From Vagococcus jeotgali (lineage in GTDB: Bacteria > Bacillota > Bacilli > Lactobacillales > Vagococcaceae): a stretch of 64,000 nt of DNA. The notes below the pieces were generated by a model. The model saw nothing but the letters and a program-made list of their open reading frames with translations, was not told where the DNA came from and did not search any database. The DNA is taken from assembly GCF_035918315.1 (NCBI RefSeq), contig NZ_CP142146.1, forward strand, positions 186,001 to 250,000, given 5' to 3'. Numbering within the stretch: the stretch's first letter is position 1; each line of letters begins with the position of its first letter. The position numbers and the translations under genes were made by a program. This document shows, in pieces, positions 37,856 through 45,793 of this stretch.

Positions 37856-37864
37856 GTCTATAAT

Positions 37865-37917
37865 AAATCGCCTAAAACTAACGGTTTATAACCTTAGTTT
37901 AGAGGCGATTTTTTTAT
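37865..37917. terminator. Large bidirectional terminator between the siderophore operon and the sortase locus
   Basis: AAATCGCCT plus AAACTAA (37865-37881) pair with TTAGTTT plus AGGCGATTT (37894-37911), with a T run on the plus strand and an A-rich flank on the left. It separates convergent transcription units and overlaps the stop of the membrane protein gene. Confidence 0.8.
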
Positions 37918-38810
37918 TTGATAAAACTTGTCGATGCTTCTTTAAAGTGGTGGTCTTCTAAAGCTTTATTTTTCTTTCTAATAAGTTGTTTACGTTGTGT
38001 ATTTGAAACGACAGCTAAGACGATACCAATTAAGAAAATCAAGGCGCTAATGATTAAGATATAAATCAGTGGTCTTGAATAAATATAGCTAAACGTTTCT
38101 AAGAGGTATGGTTTTGTTAAAGATAAATGTGCAGCAGGATTTTTGATTAACCCATAACTACTAATCACACCTAATATTAAGCCACTACTAATAAATTGAT
38201 AAGAAGCCCAACGCTTGAAAATATGTGGAAATTTTCTTAAAGGTATAAATAATAAGACAGATAACACAACCCAAATTATTCCAAGACCTATTATTAATTT
38301 AGTCATTAGTGGGGCTATTAAGCGAATACGGCTTCCTGAAATAGAAAAAATAGGATTTTTAATAAGTCGATCATATTGAGAAAAGGCTGTGTTCACAAAA
38401 CTTGTAATAGAGTCTCTATTTTTATCTGTAATAGGCTGATTATTGTCTGTTGCATAAGTTTCCACATGGTTTAAAATTTGTTTTTTTATTTTTGTTTCAT
38501 CGATGTCAAATGGTTGTCCAGTAAAAGATTGAGTCATAAAGCTAATCACATCTTGTTTGACTTCACTTTGTGTAAAGACATCTTTTAGTCCATCCTCTTG
38601 AATACCACTACCTCGTCCTAAGTCTTGGATTGTTGTGTTTGTGTCATTTGTTATTGCCTGGTAGAGATGTGTGTCGTCACTAGCTTTAATCCAAAATTTT
38701 TCAGATAAATACGTTTGTTTAGACACAAGAGCAAAAATAAAAATGACAAACACTAAAATAGATAAGAGAGTTAACATAAAATAATAGGCTTTTTCTAAAT
38801 TGTTCTTCAA
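37914..38810 (-). CDS. Sortase-locus membrane protein of unknown function
   Basis: A 298-residue protein not recognised by family. It has one N-terminal membrane helix (about 12-30), an extracytoplasmic region of about 130 residues (31-160) rich in Asn, Thr and Asp, then three or four C-terminal helices (about 168-195, 205-220, 240-262) and a basic cytoplasmic tail (RKQLIRKKNK). It follows the sortase gene by 11 bases, so it is probably co-transcribed. This suggests a role in sortase function or in handling the anchored protein, but that is inference from position alone. AGGAGGAAAG precedes the ATG. Confidence 0.6.
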   Translation of the reverse strand: MKNNLEKAYYFMLTLLSILVFVIFIFALVSKQTYLSEKFWIKASDDTHLYQAITNDTNTTIQDLGRGSGIQEDGLKDVFTQSEVKQDVISFMTQSFTGQPFDIDETKIKKQILNHVETYATDNNQPITDKNRDSITSFVNTAFSQYDRLIKNPIFSISGSRIRLIAPLMTKLIIGLGIIWVVLSVLLFIPLRKFPHIFKRWASYQFISSGLILGVISSYGLIKNPAAHLSLTKPYLLETFSYIYSRPLIYILIISALIFLIGIVLAVVSNTQRKQLIRKKNKALEDHHFKEASTSFIK

Positions 38811-38821
38811 AAACTTTCCTC

Positions 38822-39523
38822 CTAAATTGATGGGTCAATCATATCCCCAGAAATCAAATCAGCATAAACAAACAAACGGTCATCTGTTAAACCGATCATG
38901 TCAATAGGGTAACATGTGTAGAGAATTAAATGATTGTCATCAGACTTTTCATAAAGAGAAGCAATCGCTGTTCTATCATCATATTTTTTGACTTGCTTAT
39001 CATTGATTTTATATGTATAAGTACCATAGTTTGTTCGAATCGTAACAGTATCTCCAATTTCCGCTTGTTCTAAGCTAGCTAAATCAGCTGTATTATGGCC
39101 ACCGATTAGTGTAGTGCCACCTTCTCCTGGAAAAACACTACCATTAAAATGACCGACACCAACTCTAAGGTCTTCATTGGAATCGCCGTAAATTAATCTT
39201 GTTTGAACATTTTGTTTATCTAGTGATACTGAACCGTACTCAATCCCAAGGTTTGGATATTCTACTTCACTTGAAGGGATTTTTGTTTGTTTTCCTTTAG
39301 TTTCTTCACGCTCTTTTTTCATTTGCTCAGCCAGCTCTTCATCAAAGATTGATTTTGGTAACTTACTGGTATCAGCTGGTGTTGCAATAGTAATGGCATT
39401 AGCATATAAAGAGATAGTATCTTTATACGGTTTGATTAGTAAGAATAATAGCATAAAGACACATGCGACAAAGATTAAAGGCATATAAAGAAATGCCCAC
39501 TGTTTTTTACTACCTTTCATCAT
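38822..39523 (-). CDS. Sortase (class D-like)
   Basis: A membrane-anchored transpeptidase that attaches surface proteins to the cell wall. The 233-residue protein has an N-terminal helix (about 10-30), a linker, and a sortase domain from about residue 90. The catalytic triad is His143 (LIGGHN), Cys204 (LYTCYP) and Arg216 (TDDRLFVYA). The pattern GVGHFNGSVFPGEGG before His143 and TCYPIDMIG after Cys204 resembles class D enzymes more than housekeeping SrtA. It has the usual catalytic length and no C-terminal helix. It lies downstream of a candidate substrate gene. Two ATG codons at the start (MM) make the exact start ambiguous by one residue. Confidence 0.85.
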   Translation of the reverse strand: MMKGSKKQWAFLYMPLIFVACVFMLLFLLIKPYKDTISLYANAITIATPADTSKLPKSIFDEELAEQMKKEREETKGKQTKIPSSEVEYPNLGIEYGSVSLDKQNVQTRLIYGDSNEDLRVGVGHFNGSVFPGEGGTTLIGGHNTADLASLEQAEIGDTVTIRTNYGTYTYKINDKQVKKYDDRTAIASLYEKSDDNHLILYTCYPIDMIGLTDDRLFVYADLISGDMIDPSI

Positions 39524-39633
39524 TTAAACTCCTTAAACCTATGAGTAATATTTTTATGTCATTATTACTCACTTATTTTAATATATCATAGCATAATCTA
39601 GCTGGAACAATCTTCAATTCTGGTAAAAAAGGC

Positions 39634-39669
39634 AAAAAAAATTATGGGTTATGAAGAACCCATAATTTT
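39634..39669 (-). terminator. Terminator after the surface protein gene
   Basis: On the minus strand AAAATTATGGGTT pairs with AACCCATAATTTT across a 6-base loop and is followed by eight T. It would attenuate transcription between the surface protein gene and the sortase gene, so the latter may have its own promoter in 39524-39633. Confidence 0.85.
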
Positions 39670-39676
39670 AAGTTGT

Positions 39677-40252
39677 TTATGATAATTGGCCTTTACGTGT
39701 TACCGCAGTACCTAACACAGCTGTGATAGCTACTAGAGCGATGACAGTCATAATTCCAGTTGAACTAGCAACTCCTGTTGTTTTAACAACTGGGTTGTTA
39801 CTTGTTGTTGGAACAAAGACTTTTTTACCACTGTTATCAACAATAATACCATTTTGGTCAATTGATAAACCAAGAGCTTTAGCAGAAGCTAAAATGTAAT
39901 CTCTGATTTGATCTTGAACGTGTTTTGGCAATTGTTTTAATAAGTCATTTAGGCTCGTTGCAGAAAGCCCTTTTGAATTATCGATAACTAATTGTCTTGC
40001 TGCATTGATGTTAGCTACGACTGTGTCAGTTGTTTTCTTGTCATAGTCATTAGCTTTTAGTTCGTTTTCAGCTTGTTGAATGTCTGTTGCTGAAAAGTAG
40101 AATGTTTGTCCATTATCAATTGTGACACCTTGATTTAAGGCATCTAAAATCTCTTGTTCGTTTGCTGAAATAGCTCCAGCAGCGTTAGAGGCAATCGGTA
40201 ATAAGAACAACACACCAACAAATGCGATAATCATACTTACTAATTTTTTCAT
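39677..40252 (-). CDS. Secreted cell-surface protein with an atypical sorting signal, probable sortase substrate
   Basis: A 191-residue protein with a signal peptide (MKKLVSMIIAFVGVLFLLPIA, cleavage near SNAAG), a helical body of about 120 residues rich in Asn, Asp and Gln, and a C-terminal anchor. The tail is NPVVKTTG, then SSTG, a hydrophobic stretch (IMTVIALVAITAVLG) and basic residues (TRKGQ). No LPxTG is present, so VKTTG or SSTG may be the motif read by the adjacent sortase. An upstream in-frame start exists, but ATG 40252 has AAGGAG 9 bases before it. The function of the body is unknown. Confidence 0.7.
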   Translation of the reverse strand: MKKLVSMIIAFVGVLFLLPIASNAAGAISANEQEILDALNQGVTIDNGQTFYFSATDIQQAENELKANDYDKKTTDTVVANINAARQLVIDNSKGLSATSLNDLLKQLPKHVQDQIRDYILASAKALGLSIDQNGIIVDNSGKKVFVPTTSNNPVVKTTGVASSTGIMTVIALVAITAVLGTAVTRKGQLS

Positions 40253-40398
40253 TAATTCACACTCCTTTTCTTTAGTATAAGTTGATTGTATCATGTTTTA
40301 TTTTATTTAGGTAGAAAAAAAGGCAGAATTTTAATGTCAAAACTAATTAAATAGGTTAAATATAGGTTTTTCATATTATTTTATAAATAATGGTTAGT

Positions 40399-40977
40399 TT
40401 AATTGGAAACGAACAACCAGATTGTGGCACACAATAAGGCTAAAATAAGAGCTGCTAAACAAAACATACCAATGATTTTAACTTTATCTCAAAAGTCTTT
40501 CTTTTTATTTCGTTTGGCTCTAGCTATGTCTAAGTCTTCACCTTCAGTAAAAGCAATAATCTCTGCATAAGTTTTAATATTTTTATCCTTTTTCATCCTA
40601 TCAATCTTTATGCCTGCTATCATAGAAATGACTCAAAAGATAAAAGAGACACCAAAGCCATACCAACCCCATAATTCAAAGGCTGGGAAAATAGAGATGA
40701 TAGTTAGAGCCATAAAAATAAGCATCACCCAAGCCCATTTATTCATTTTATCAACATCCACACTATGTTTCATTTTTACTAAATCCCCCTTGATTAATTC
40801 ATCCAAGGTGATATCAAACAATGTACTAAGAGCGATTAGATTATGAATATCTGGATATGTTTTCTCATTCTCCCATTTTGAGATGGTCTGCTTTGTGACA
40901 TAGATTTTTTCTGCTAGTTGTTCTTGGGAGAGTGACTCACGTTCCCGGTATAATTTTAATTGTTTGCTAAAATTCAT
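40399..40977 (-). pseudogene. XRE-family regulator with C-terminal membrane helices, interrupted by two in-frame TGA codons
   Basis: From ATG 40977 (behind AAGGAGG) the protein has an XRE helix-turn-helix (QLKLYRERESLSQEQLAEKI, then TKQTISKWENEKTYPDI) and a membrane helix. It stops at TGA 40633-40635 after 114 codons. The same frame continues with VISMIAGIKIDRMKKDK and TYAEIIAFTEGEDLD, meets a second TGA at 40489-40491, then a second membrane helix and ends at TAA 40399-40401. Both stops are TGA and could each be a former TGG. Membrane-linked XRE proteins of this layout are common in Enterococcaceae. The 114-residue N-terminal part could still bind DNA. Confidence 0.7.
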
Positions 40978-41197
40978 GTTTGTTACCTCCTTGTCATCAC
41001 TATAAAAAAGTTAGTTAGTTTGTCTGTCTATTGATGTGTATATAGGGCATCTTTAGTATGTATACTTGTGTGTACATTGTTATCAATACTGATTTAACAA
41101 TGTTTTTATTATAATCTTTTTGACAAAAAAAGAGAACAAAATCTTTATGATTTAACTATGATACAATATAAATAAGAACATAGTGGGAGGTAGAGAT

Positions 41198-41269
41198 ATG
41201 AGAATATTTAAATCTGATAAGGTATTTATCTATTCTTTATTTTTAGCATTGAACATTGAAGAAAAGTAG
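41198..41269 (+). CDS. Possible 23-residue peptide or gene fragment
   Basis: ATG 41198 is preceded by GGGAGG with a 7-base spacing and encodes MRIFKSDKVFIYSLFLALN and four more residues before TAG. TACAAT at 41162-41167 could be a -10. It may be a leader peptide or the start of a deleted gene. There is no independent support. Confidence 0.25.
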   Translation: MRIFKSDKVFIYSLFLALNIEEK

Positions 41270-41394
41270 CTAATAGATCCGTTAATTCTTCTATTTATTC
41301 CTATGTATATGTACTAGGAAAATGTAATAAGTGGATCTAGGTTAATAGATAGAAAGAAGATACTGTAACAATAATTTTAAGAGATAGAAAATAT

Positions 41395-41423
41395 AAAGAG
41401 AGTTAAGTCTCTTTGGCTTTTTT
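41395..41423 (+). terminator. Terminator-like hairpin upstream of mod
   Basis: AAAGAGA pairs with TCTCTTT across a 6-base loop and is followed, after GGC, by six T. It lies about 55 bases before the mod start, so it isolates mod from upstream transcription or acts as an attenuator. Confidence 0.6.
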
Positions 41424-41478
41424 GATATAGTATATAATCATATATGAGAACGGGAATAAATTTTTTGGAGGAATTATT

Positions 41479-43485
41479 TTGATAGAAACAACTTTATTAA
41501 AAGAAATCAGAAAAGTATTATCAGAATTCATCGAATATTGGGATAACGAGAAATTATTAAAAAATAGGGTATCAGAAGATTTAAGAAATTATGACCCTGA
41601 ATTAATAACAGCTTTATTATCTAATGAAAAAATAAAAGAAGACTTTGAAATATCTATTAATGATACAAGTATCTTCAAGATAGAAGAATTTATTCAAATG
41701 TTAACTTATAAGGATTTCTGGGAGGATAGCTATACTAAATATTCAAATAAAATAGGATTAACAGCTGGTGGAAAATACCTAGATTATAATTCAGATGTAG
41801 TTCTTGATTTTCCCTTTAAAGATTGTATTTTAGAGGGTGGGATGACTAAAGAAGAGGTAGGCAAAAAAGAAGTTTATTACAACAAAGTAATTGCACGTGA
41901 TGAAGTAGATACTTTGTTATCACCTAAAGTTTTGACTAATACTAAGAAGTACACAAAAGATAATGAAGAAGAGGTATCAGAGATAAGTGATACAGATAAT
42001 CTAATCATCAAAGGGAATAATCTATTGGCACTTCATTCTTTAAAAGAAAGATACGCAGGGAAAGTAAAGTGTATCTACATTGACCCACCCTATAATACTG
42101 GCGGGGATTCCTTTAAGTATAATGATAGATTTAATCATTCTACATGGTTAACATTTATGAAGAATAGGTTGGAGGTAGCTAGAGAGTTATTAAGTGAAAA
42201 TGGTATAATTGCAGTTCAAACAGATTATCATGAGAGTGCATACGTAAGTATATTACTAGATGAAATTTTTGGATTTGGAGCTAAGGTAGCTGATATAGCA
42301 GTAAAAATGAGTACTCCATCTGGTCCTAAAATGGCACATGTAAATTCAACTATTCCAAAGTTGAAAGACTCCATAGCAATTTACGCAAAAGGAAAAGTAG
42401 AAATTATAGAGCCACCATATAAACCTAAAGATAAGTGGGATAATGAATACTCTAAAATATTAATGAACTTTGAGTATGATGATTTTTTAGAAGTAAAAGA
42501 AGCTATTCTGAACTCTGATATTATATCAATCAATAAGATATTAGCTAAAGTAAAATTAAGTACTTTAAGTAAAGAGTTTCCTAAGAGTAAAACTGATTCA
42601 AACTGGTTGTATAACAATGCTTGGAGGATTGTTGCTGATAAGCAAAATACTGGGATAGATAAATTGTTATCTCAAAAAAACAAAAAATACTTTCAAGATG
42701 TGGAAGGTATAAAATCAAAGAAGGGGAATATAGTTTTATTTAGAACAGATAAGGATTTTGGTAAAGATACTAGATTAGAAATTATATTTGCGGTTGATAA
42801 CTTAAAGGAGCATACCGGAGATTTATGGACAGACATAAGTACTTCAGGTGGGTTTTCTGAAGAAGGTGGAGTTAATTTTCCAACAGCTAAAAAACCAGAA
42901 AGGTTACTAAAAAGATTGATAAGCATGTTTACTAAGCGAGGAGAAATAGTTCTAGATTTCTTCATGGGTTCTGCGACAACTCAAGCAGTTGCTATGAAAA
43001 TGAACCGTCAATTTATCGGAATAGAACAGATGGACTATATCAATACGGTATCTGTTTCTCGTCTTCAAAAGGTTATGGAAGGAGAACAAGGAGGGATTTC
43101 TAAAGGTGTTAGTTGGCAAGGTGGAGGAAGCTTCATCTACACAGAATTAATGGATTTAAACAATGCTTATATTAACCAAATAAAAGAAGCTAAGACCTCT
43201 ACAGAACTATTAGATATTCTTGAAACGATTAAGAAGTATGCTGATTTAAACTACTTAGTAGAGTTAGAAAAACTAACCAATGAACCTATCACTATTGATG
43301 AAGATACCAAAGAAACTTTGTCTTTTGAGGAGTTATCCATAGATAAGCAAAGAGAGCTACTTATTGATGTGATGGATATTAATCAATTATATGTGAACTA
43401 TTCTGAAATAGATGACTCTATGTATCATGTTTCAGAACAAGATAAAGCCTTTAATCGTAGTTTTTATGAGGAAGGTGATAACTAA
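41479..43485 (+). CDS. Type III-like site-specific adenine DNA methyltransferase (Mod)
   Basis: A 668-residue DNA methyltransferase that would methylate adenine in a target sequence set by its central recognition domain. Motif IV DPPYNTGGD is at 202-210, and the AdoMet-binding motif I DFFMGSATTQ is near 493-502, the beta-class order. The region between (about 290-430) is the likely target recognition domain. AGGAGG is about 10 bases before the start (TTG 41479). The gene appears intact. No Res helicase-nuclease gene follows; instead there is a 27-codon ORF, a terminator and an IS256-type element, so Mod is orphaned here. Confidence 0.85.
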   Translation: MIETTLLKEIRKVLSEFIEYWDNEKLLKNRVSEDLRNYDPELITALLSNEKIKEDFEISINDTSIFKIEEFIQMLTYKDFWEDSYTKYSNKIGLTAGGKYLDYNSDVVLDFPFKDCILEGGMTKEEVGKKEVYYNKVIARDEVDTLLSPKVLTNTKKYTKDNEEEVSEISDTDNLIIKGNNLLALHSLKERYAGKVKCIYIDPPYNTGGDSFKYNDRFNHSTWLTFMKNRLEVARELLSENGIIAVQTDYHESAYVSILLDEIFGFGAKVADIAVKMSTPSGPKMAHVNSTIPKLKDSIAIYAKGKVEIIEPPYKPKDKWDNEYSKILMNFEYDDFLEVKEAILNSDIISINKILAKVKLSTLSKEFPKSKTDSNWLYNNAWRIVADKQNTGIDKLLSQKNKKYFQDVEGIKSKKGNIVLFRTDKDFGKDTRLEIIFAVDNLKEHTGDLWTDISTSGGFSEEGGVNFPTAKKPERLLKRLISMFTKRGEIVLDFFMGSATTQAVAMKMNRQFIGIEQMDYINTVSVSRLQKVMEGEQGGISKGVSWQGGGSFIYTELMDLNNAYINQIKEAKTSTELLDILETIKKYADLNYLVELEKLTNEPITIDEDTKETLSFEELSIDKQRELLIDVMDINQLYVNYSEIDDSMYHVSEQDKAFNRSFYEEGDN

Positions 43486-43568
43486 TGACACAGTTAAAAC
43501 TATTTGAATGGTTATTTGGTAAACAAGATAAGAACAATAAAGTACTTGCTACAGGTGAGAGAGTGTAA
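43485..43568 (+). CDS. 27-residue ORF overlapping the end of mod, possibly a truncated partner gene
   Basis: The ATG shares one base with the mod stop (TAATG), the coupling expected for a second operon gene, and encodes MTQLKLFEWLFGKQDKNNKV plus seven residues. It ends at TAA before a terminator and the IS256-type element. It may be the start of a lost partner. The sequence is too short to assign to Res. Confidence 0.35.
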   Translation: MTQLKLFEWLFGKQDKNNKVLATGERV

Positions 43569-43571
43569 TAT

Positions 43572-43630
43572 AAACCGTGTAAGTAACCTACCATCCTAGG
43601 TAGTGGGTTGCTTCGCGGTTTTTCTTTTTT
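43572..43630 (+). terminator. Nested hairpin with T run before the IS256-type transposase
   Basis: AAACCG pairs with CGGTTT, GTAACC with GGGTTGC in part, and TACC with GGTA around ATCCTA, followed by TTTTTC and seven more T. It either ends mod transcription or shields the transposase from read-through. Confidence 0.6.
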
Positions 43631-43657
43631 TACAATAGATTAAAGGAGTGGTAAGTC

Positions 43658-44899
43658 ATGACAAAAAAGAAAAAAGATCAAAAATCAGCGAAGTTAGCTC
43701 AATCAATTATTGATGCCTATCAACCAGAATCGGTTGAAGACATGCAAGAAGCCCTAAAAGATGTTTTTGGACCGATGTTTGAAGCAATGCTTCGTGGAGA
43801 ATTAGATAATCATTTAGGTTATGAGAATCAGTCAAGACAAGAAAAAGAAACTCAAAACAGACGGAATGGATATGGAAATAAAAAATTAAAAACAAGTTTT
43901 GGTGAATTAGACATTCAGGTTCCTAGAGATAGAGACGCTTCTTTTGAGCCAGAAATTATTCCTAAAAGAAGCAGAGACGTTTCAAGTATTGAAGGAAAAG
44001 TTCTTTCTATGTATGCCAAAGGCATGAGTCAACGAGATATTGCCTCGACAATTGAAGATATTTATGGTTTTACTATTTCTCATGATATGGTGTCGGATAT
44101 CACAGATCAAATATTACCAGAACTTGAGGAATGGCAAATCAGACCTCTGGCCAAATGCTATGCCTTCTTGTTTGTCGATTGTATGTATGTCACTCTAAGA
44201 GAAAATTATGAAGTGAAAGAATGTGCGGTGTATACAATTCTTGGTTATGATTTAAAAGGAAATAAAGAAATTCTAGGTCTTTGGCTAAATCAAACAGAAT
44301 CGAAAAATAGATGGATGCAGATTTTTGATGAGATTAAAGAGCGTGGCGTTGAAGATATTTTGTTTATTTCAATGGATGGTGTATCAGGGCTTGAAAATGG
44401 AGCCAAAGCTATTTTCCCAGGTGTTGTCGTTCAACGTTGTCTGGTCCATTTAGTTAGAAATGCCCTTCGTTATGTGCCAAGTAAAAGTTATAAAGAGGTT
44501 TGTAAGGATATGAAGTCTTTTTACAGTGCCTCCTCCTTAAAAGCGGCTCAAACAGCTTTTGATACCTTTCAAACAAAGTGGGCAGTCTATCCTGGAGCTA
44601 TTGATGTTTGGAAAAGAAATTTCCACCATGTCGAACAATTATTTGATTACGGCTCAGCTATTCGAAAAATAATGTACACGACAAATGCTGTAGAAAGTGT
44701 TCACTCTAGTTTCCGCAAGGTAACTAAAAAAGGAGCTTTCCCTAATGAGAATGCCCTTCTTAAGCTATTATATCTTCGAGTGAAAGAACTTCAAAGTAAA
44801 TGGGAAGGTGGGCATGTTCATAATTGGGCTATGGTGCTTAACCAATTAACGGTCAACGACTCTTTTTCAAAACGTGTCGAAAAATATAATCGTTACTAA
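43658..44899 (+). CDS. IS256-family transposase (copy A)
   Basis: A 413-residue mutator-type DDE transposase. The triad is expected at Asp174 (FVDCMYV), Asp240 (ISMDGVSG) and Glu346 (TNAVESVHSSF), with the family block QRCLVHLVRN between. It is intact. AAAGGAG precedes the ATG by about 9 bases. It is only distantly related to copy B (389 residues), so the two are separate acquisitions. Terminal inverted repeats and a target duplication could not be identified, so the element borders stay open. Confidence 0.92.
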   Translation: MTKKKKDQKSAKLAQSIIDAYQPESVEDMQEALKDVFGPMFEAMLRGELDNHLGYENQSRQEKETQNRRNGYGNKKLKTSFGELDIQVPRDRDASFEPEIIPKRSRDVSSIEGKVLSMYAKGMSQRDIASTIEDIYGFTISHDMVSDITDQILPELEEWQIRPLAKCYAFLFVDCMYVTLRENYEVKECAVYTILGYDLKGNKEILGLWLNQTESKNRWMQIFDEIKERGVEDILFISMDGVSGLENGAKAIFPGVVVQRCLVHLVRNALRYVPSKSYKEVCKDMKSFYSASSLKAAQTAFDTFQTKWAVYPGAIDVWKRNFHHVEQLFDYGSAIRKIMYTTNAVESVHSSFRKVTKKGAFPNENALLKLLYLRVKELQSKWEGGHVHNWAMVLNQLTVNDSFSKRVEKYNRY

Positions 44900-44921
44900 T
44901 CAAAATAAGTGAGACATATAA

Positions 44922-45029
44922 AATTTGACAACGAGTCTCTCGTCCTGCGATTTTTTATCGGGACAAGAGGTTTATTAAAAATACCCTCTTATTCCTAGAG
45001 ATTATCACAGGACGACTCATTGTCAAATT
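44922..45029. repeat. Long imperfect inverted repeat downstream of IS256 copy A
   Basis: Arm 1 (44922-44947) and arm 2 (45008-45029) share AATTTGACAA, GAGTC and CGTCCTG with one mismatch and a 4-base insertion. Between them is a smaller hairpin with GTCC/GGAC and GAT/ATC pairing. It may be the right end of the element, a terminator, or a scar of a second small element. No copy is seen at the left of the transposase. Confidence 0.5.
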
Positions 45030-45793
45030 GAGTTTCTATTTTTATTTTTAAGGAATTTACACACTTAACTTGACAAACCCTACAAGTTTGATAATGGACT
45101 AGATTGAATACCTTTTTCTAAAACGGAATTATCTTGTAAACCTCTTAAATCATCAGACGTAATACTAGTATCATAGTGTCCCATTAAACGGCTCAAACTA
45201 TAAACATCAATACCATTTCTTAATTGAGCGTGTGCAAAATAATGACGGCAAGTATGAGGAGAAACTCGAATTTCTTCTCTAACATTGGCTATTTTGGCAT
45301 GCTCGTTTAAGATTTTGTTTATCCTACTTCGACTTAATTGTTTTCCACATTGATTTAAAAAGAAATATTCTTCTAACTCGTATTCTTTTTTGTGAGAAAA
45401 TCTTTGTTTCTTCGCATTGTTAAACTTCATTATTTGTCTCTTTAATATAGGGCTAACGTAAAGAAATCTTTCTTTATCTCCTTTTCCTTTAATCAGAATA
45501 TGAGATTCTTTAACATTTTTTGGTCTTAAATTAGTTAATTCTGACACTCTTATACCCAAATCAAAAAGCATCATAAGGATTAGTTTATCTCTAATATTGC
45601 TATAGGTATTTCCATTACAAGAGTCAAGAATCTTCTTCACTTCCTCATCATTAAAAGAGATAATAATTGTTTTTACTTCTTTTAATTTCTTTATTTTTCT
45701 AACAGGATTATCCTGTTCTGAAATATATTCTTCTTCAACAGCGTAATTAAACATTACTTTAATCAATCCAAACATTTTATTGACAGTTCTGTG

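Larger units (their letters stand above)
40978..41478. other. Non-coding stretch at the left side of the accessory island
   Basis: About 500 bases, AT-rich. It holds the promoter and ribosome site of the XRE gene on the minus strand (TATAGT near 41005), one TTGACA (41120-41125) without a good -10, a 23-codon ORF (41198-41269) and a terminator (41395-41423). I see no recombination site or repeat that would mark the island edge. Confidence 0.4.

Noticed and set aside
41450-41462. GGGAATAAA near 41450 resembles the end of guaA and could be the other attachment site of the island
   Set aside because: It is in the opposite orientation to the guaA 3' end on the plus strand and only 9 bases long, so it cannot be the direct repeat expected of an att pair.
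41479-43485. Phase-variable mod gene
   Set aside because: No tandem repeats or long homopolymers that would switch the frame were found in the coding region.
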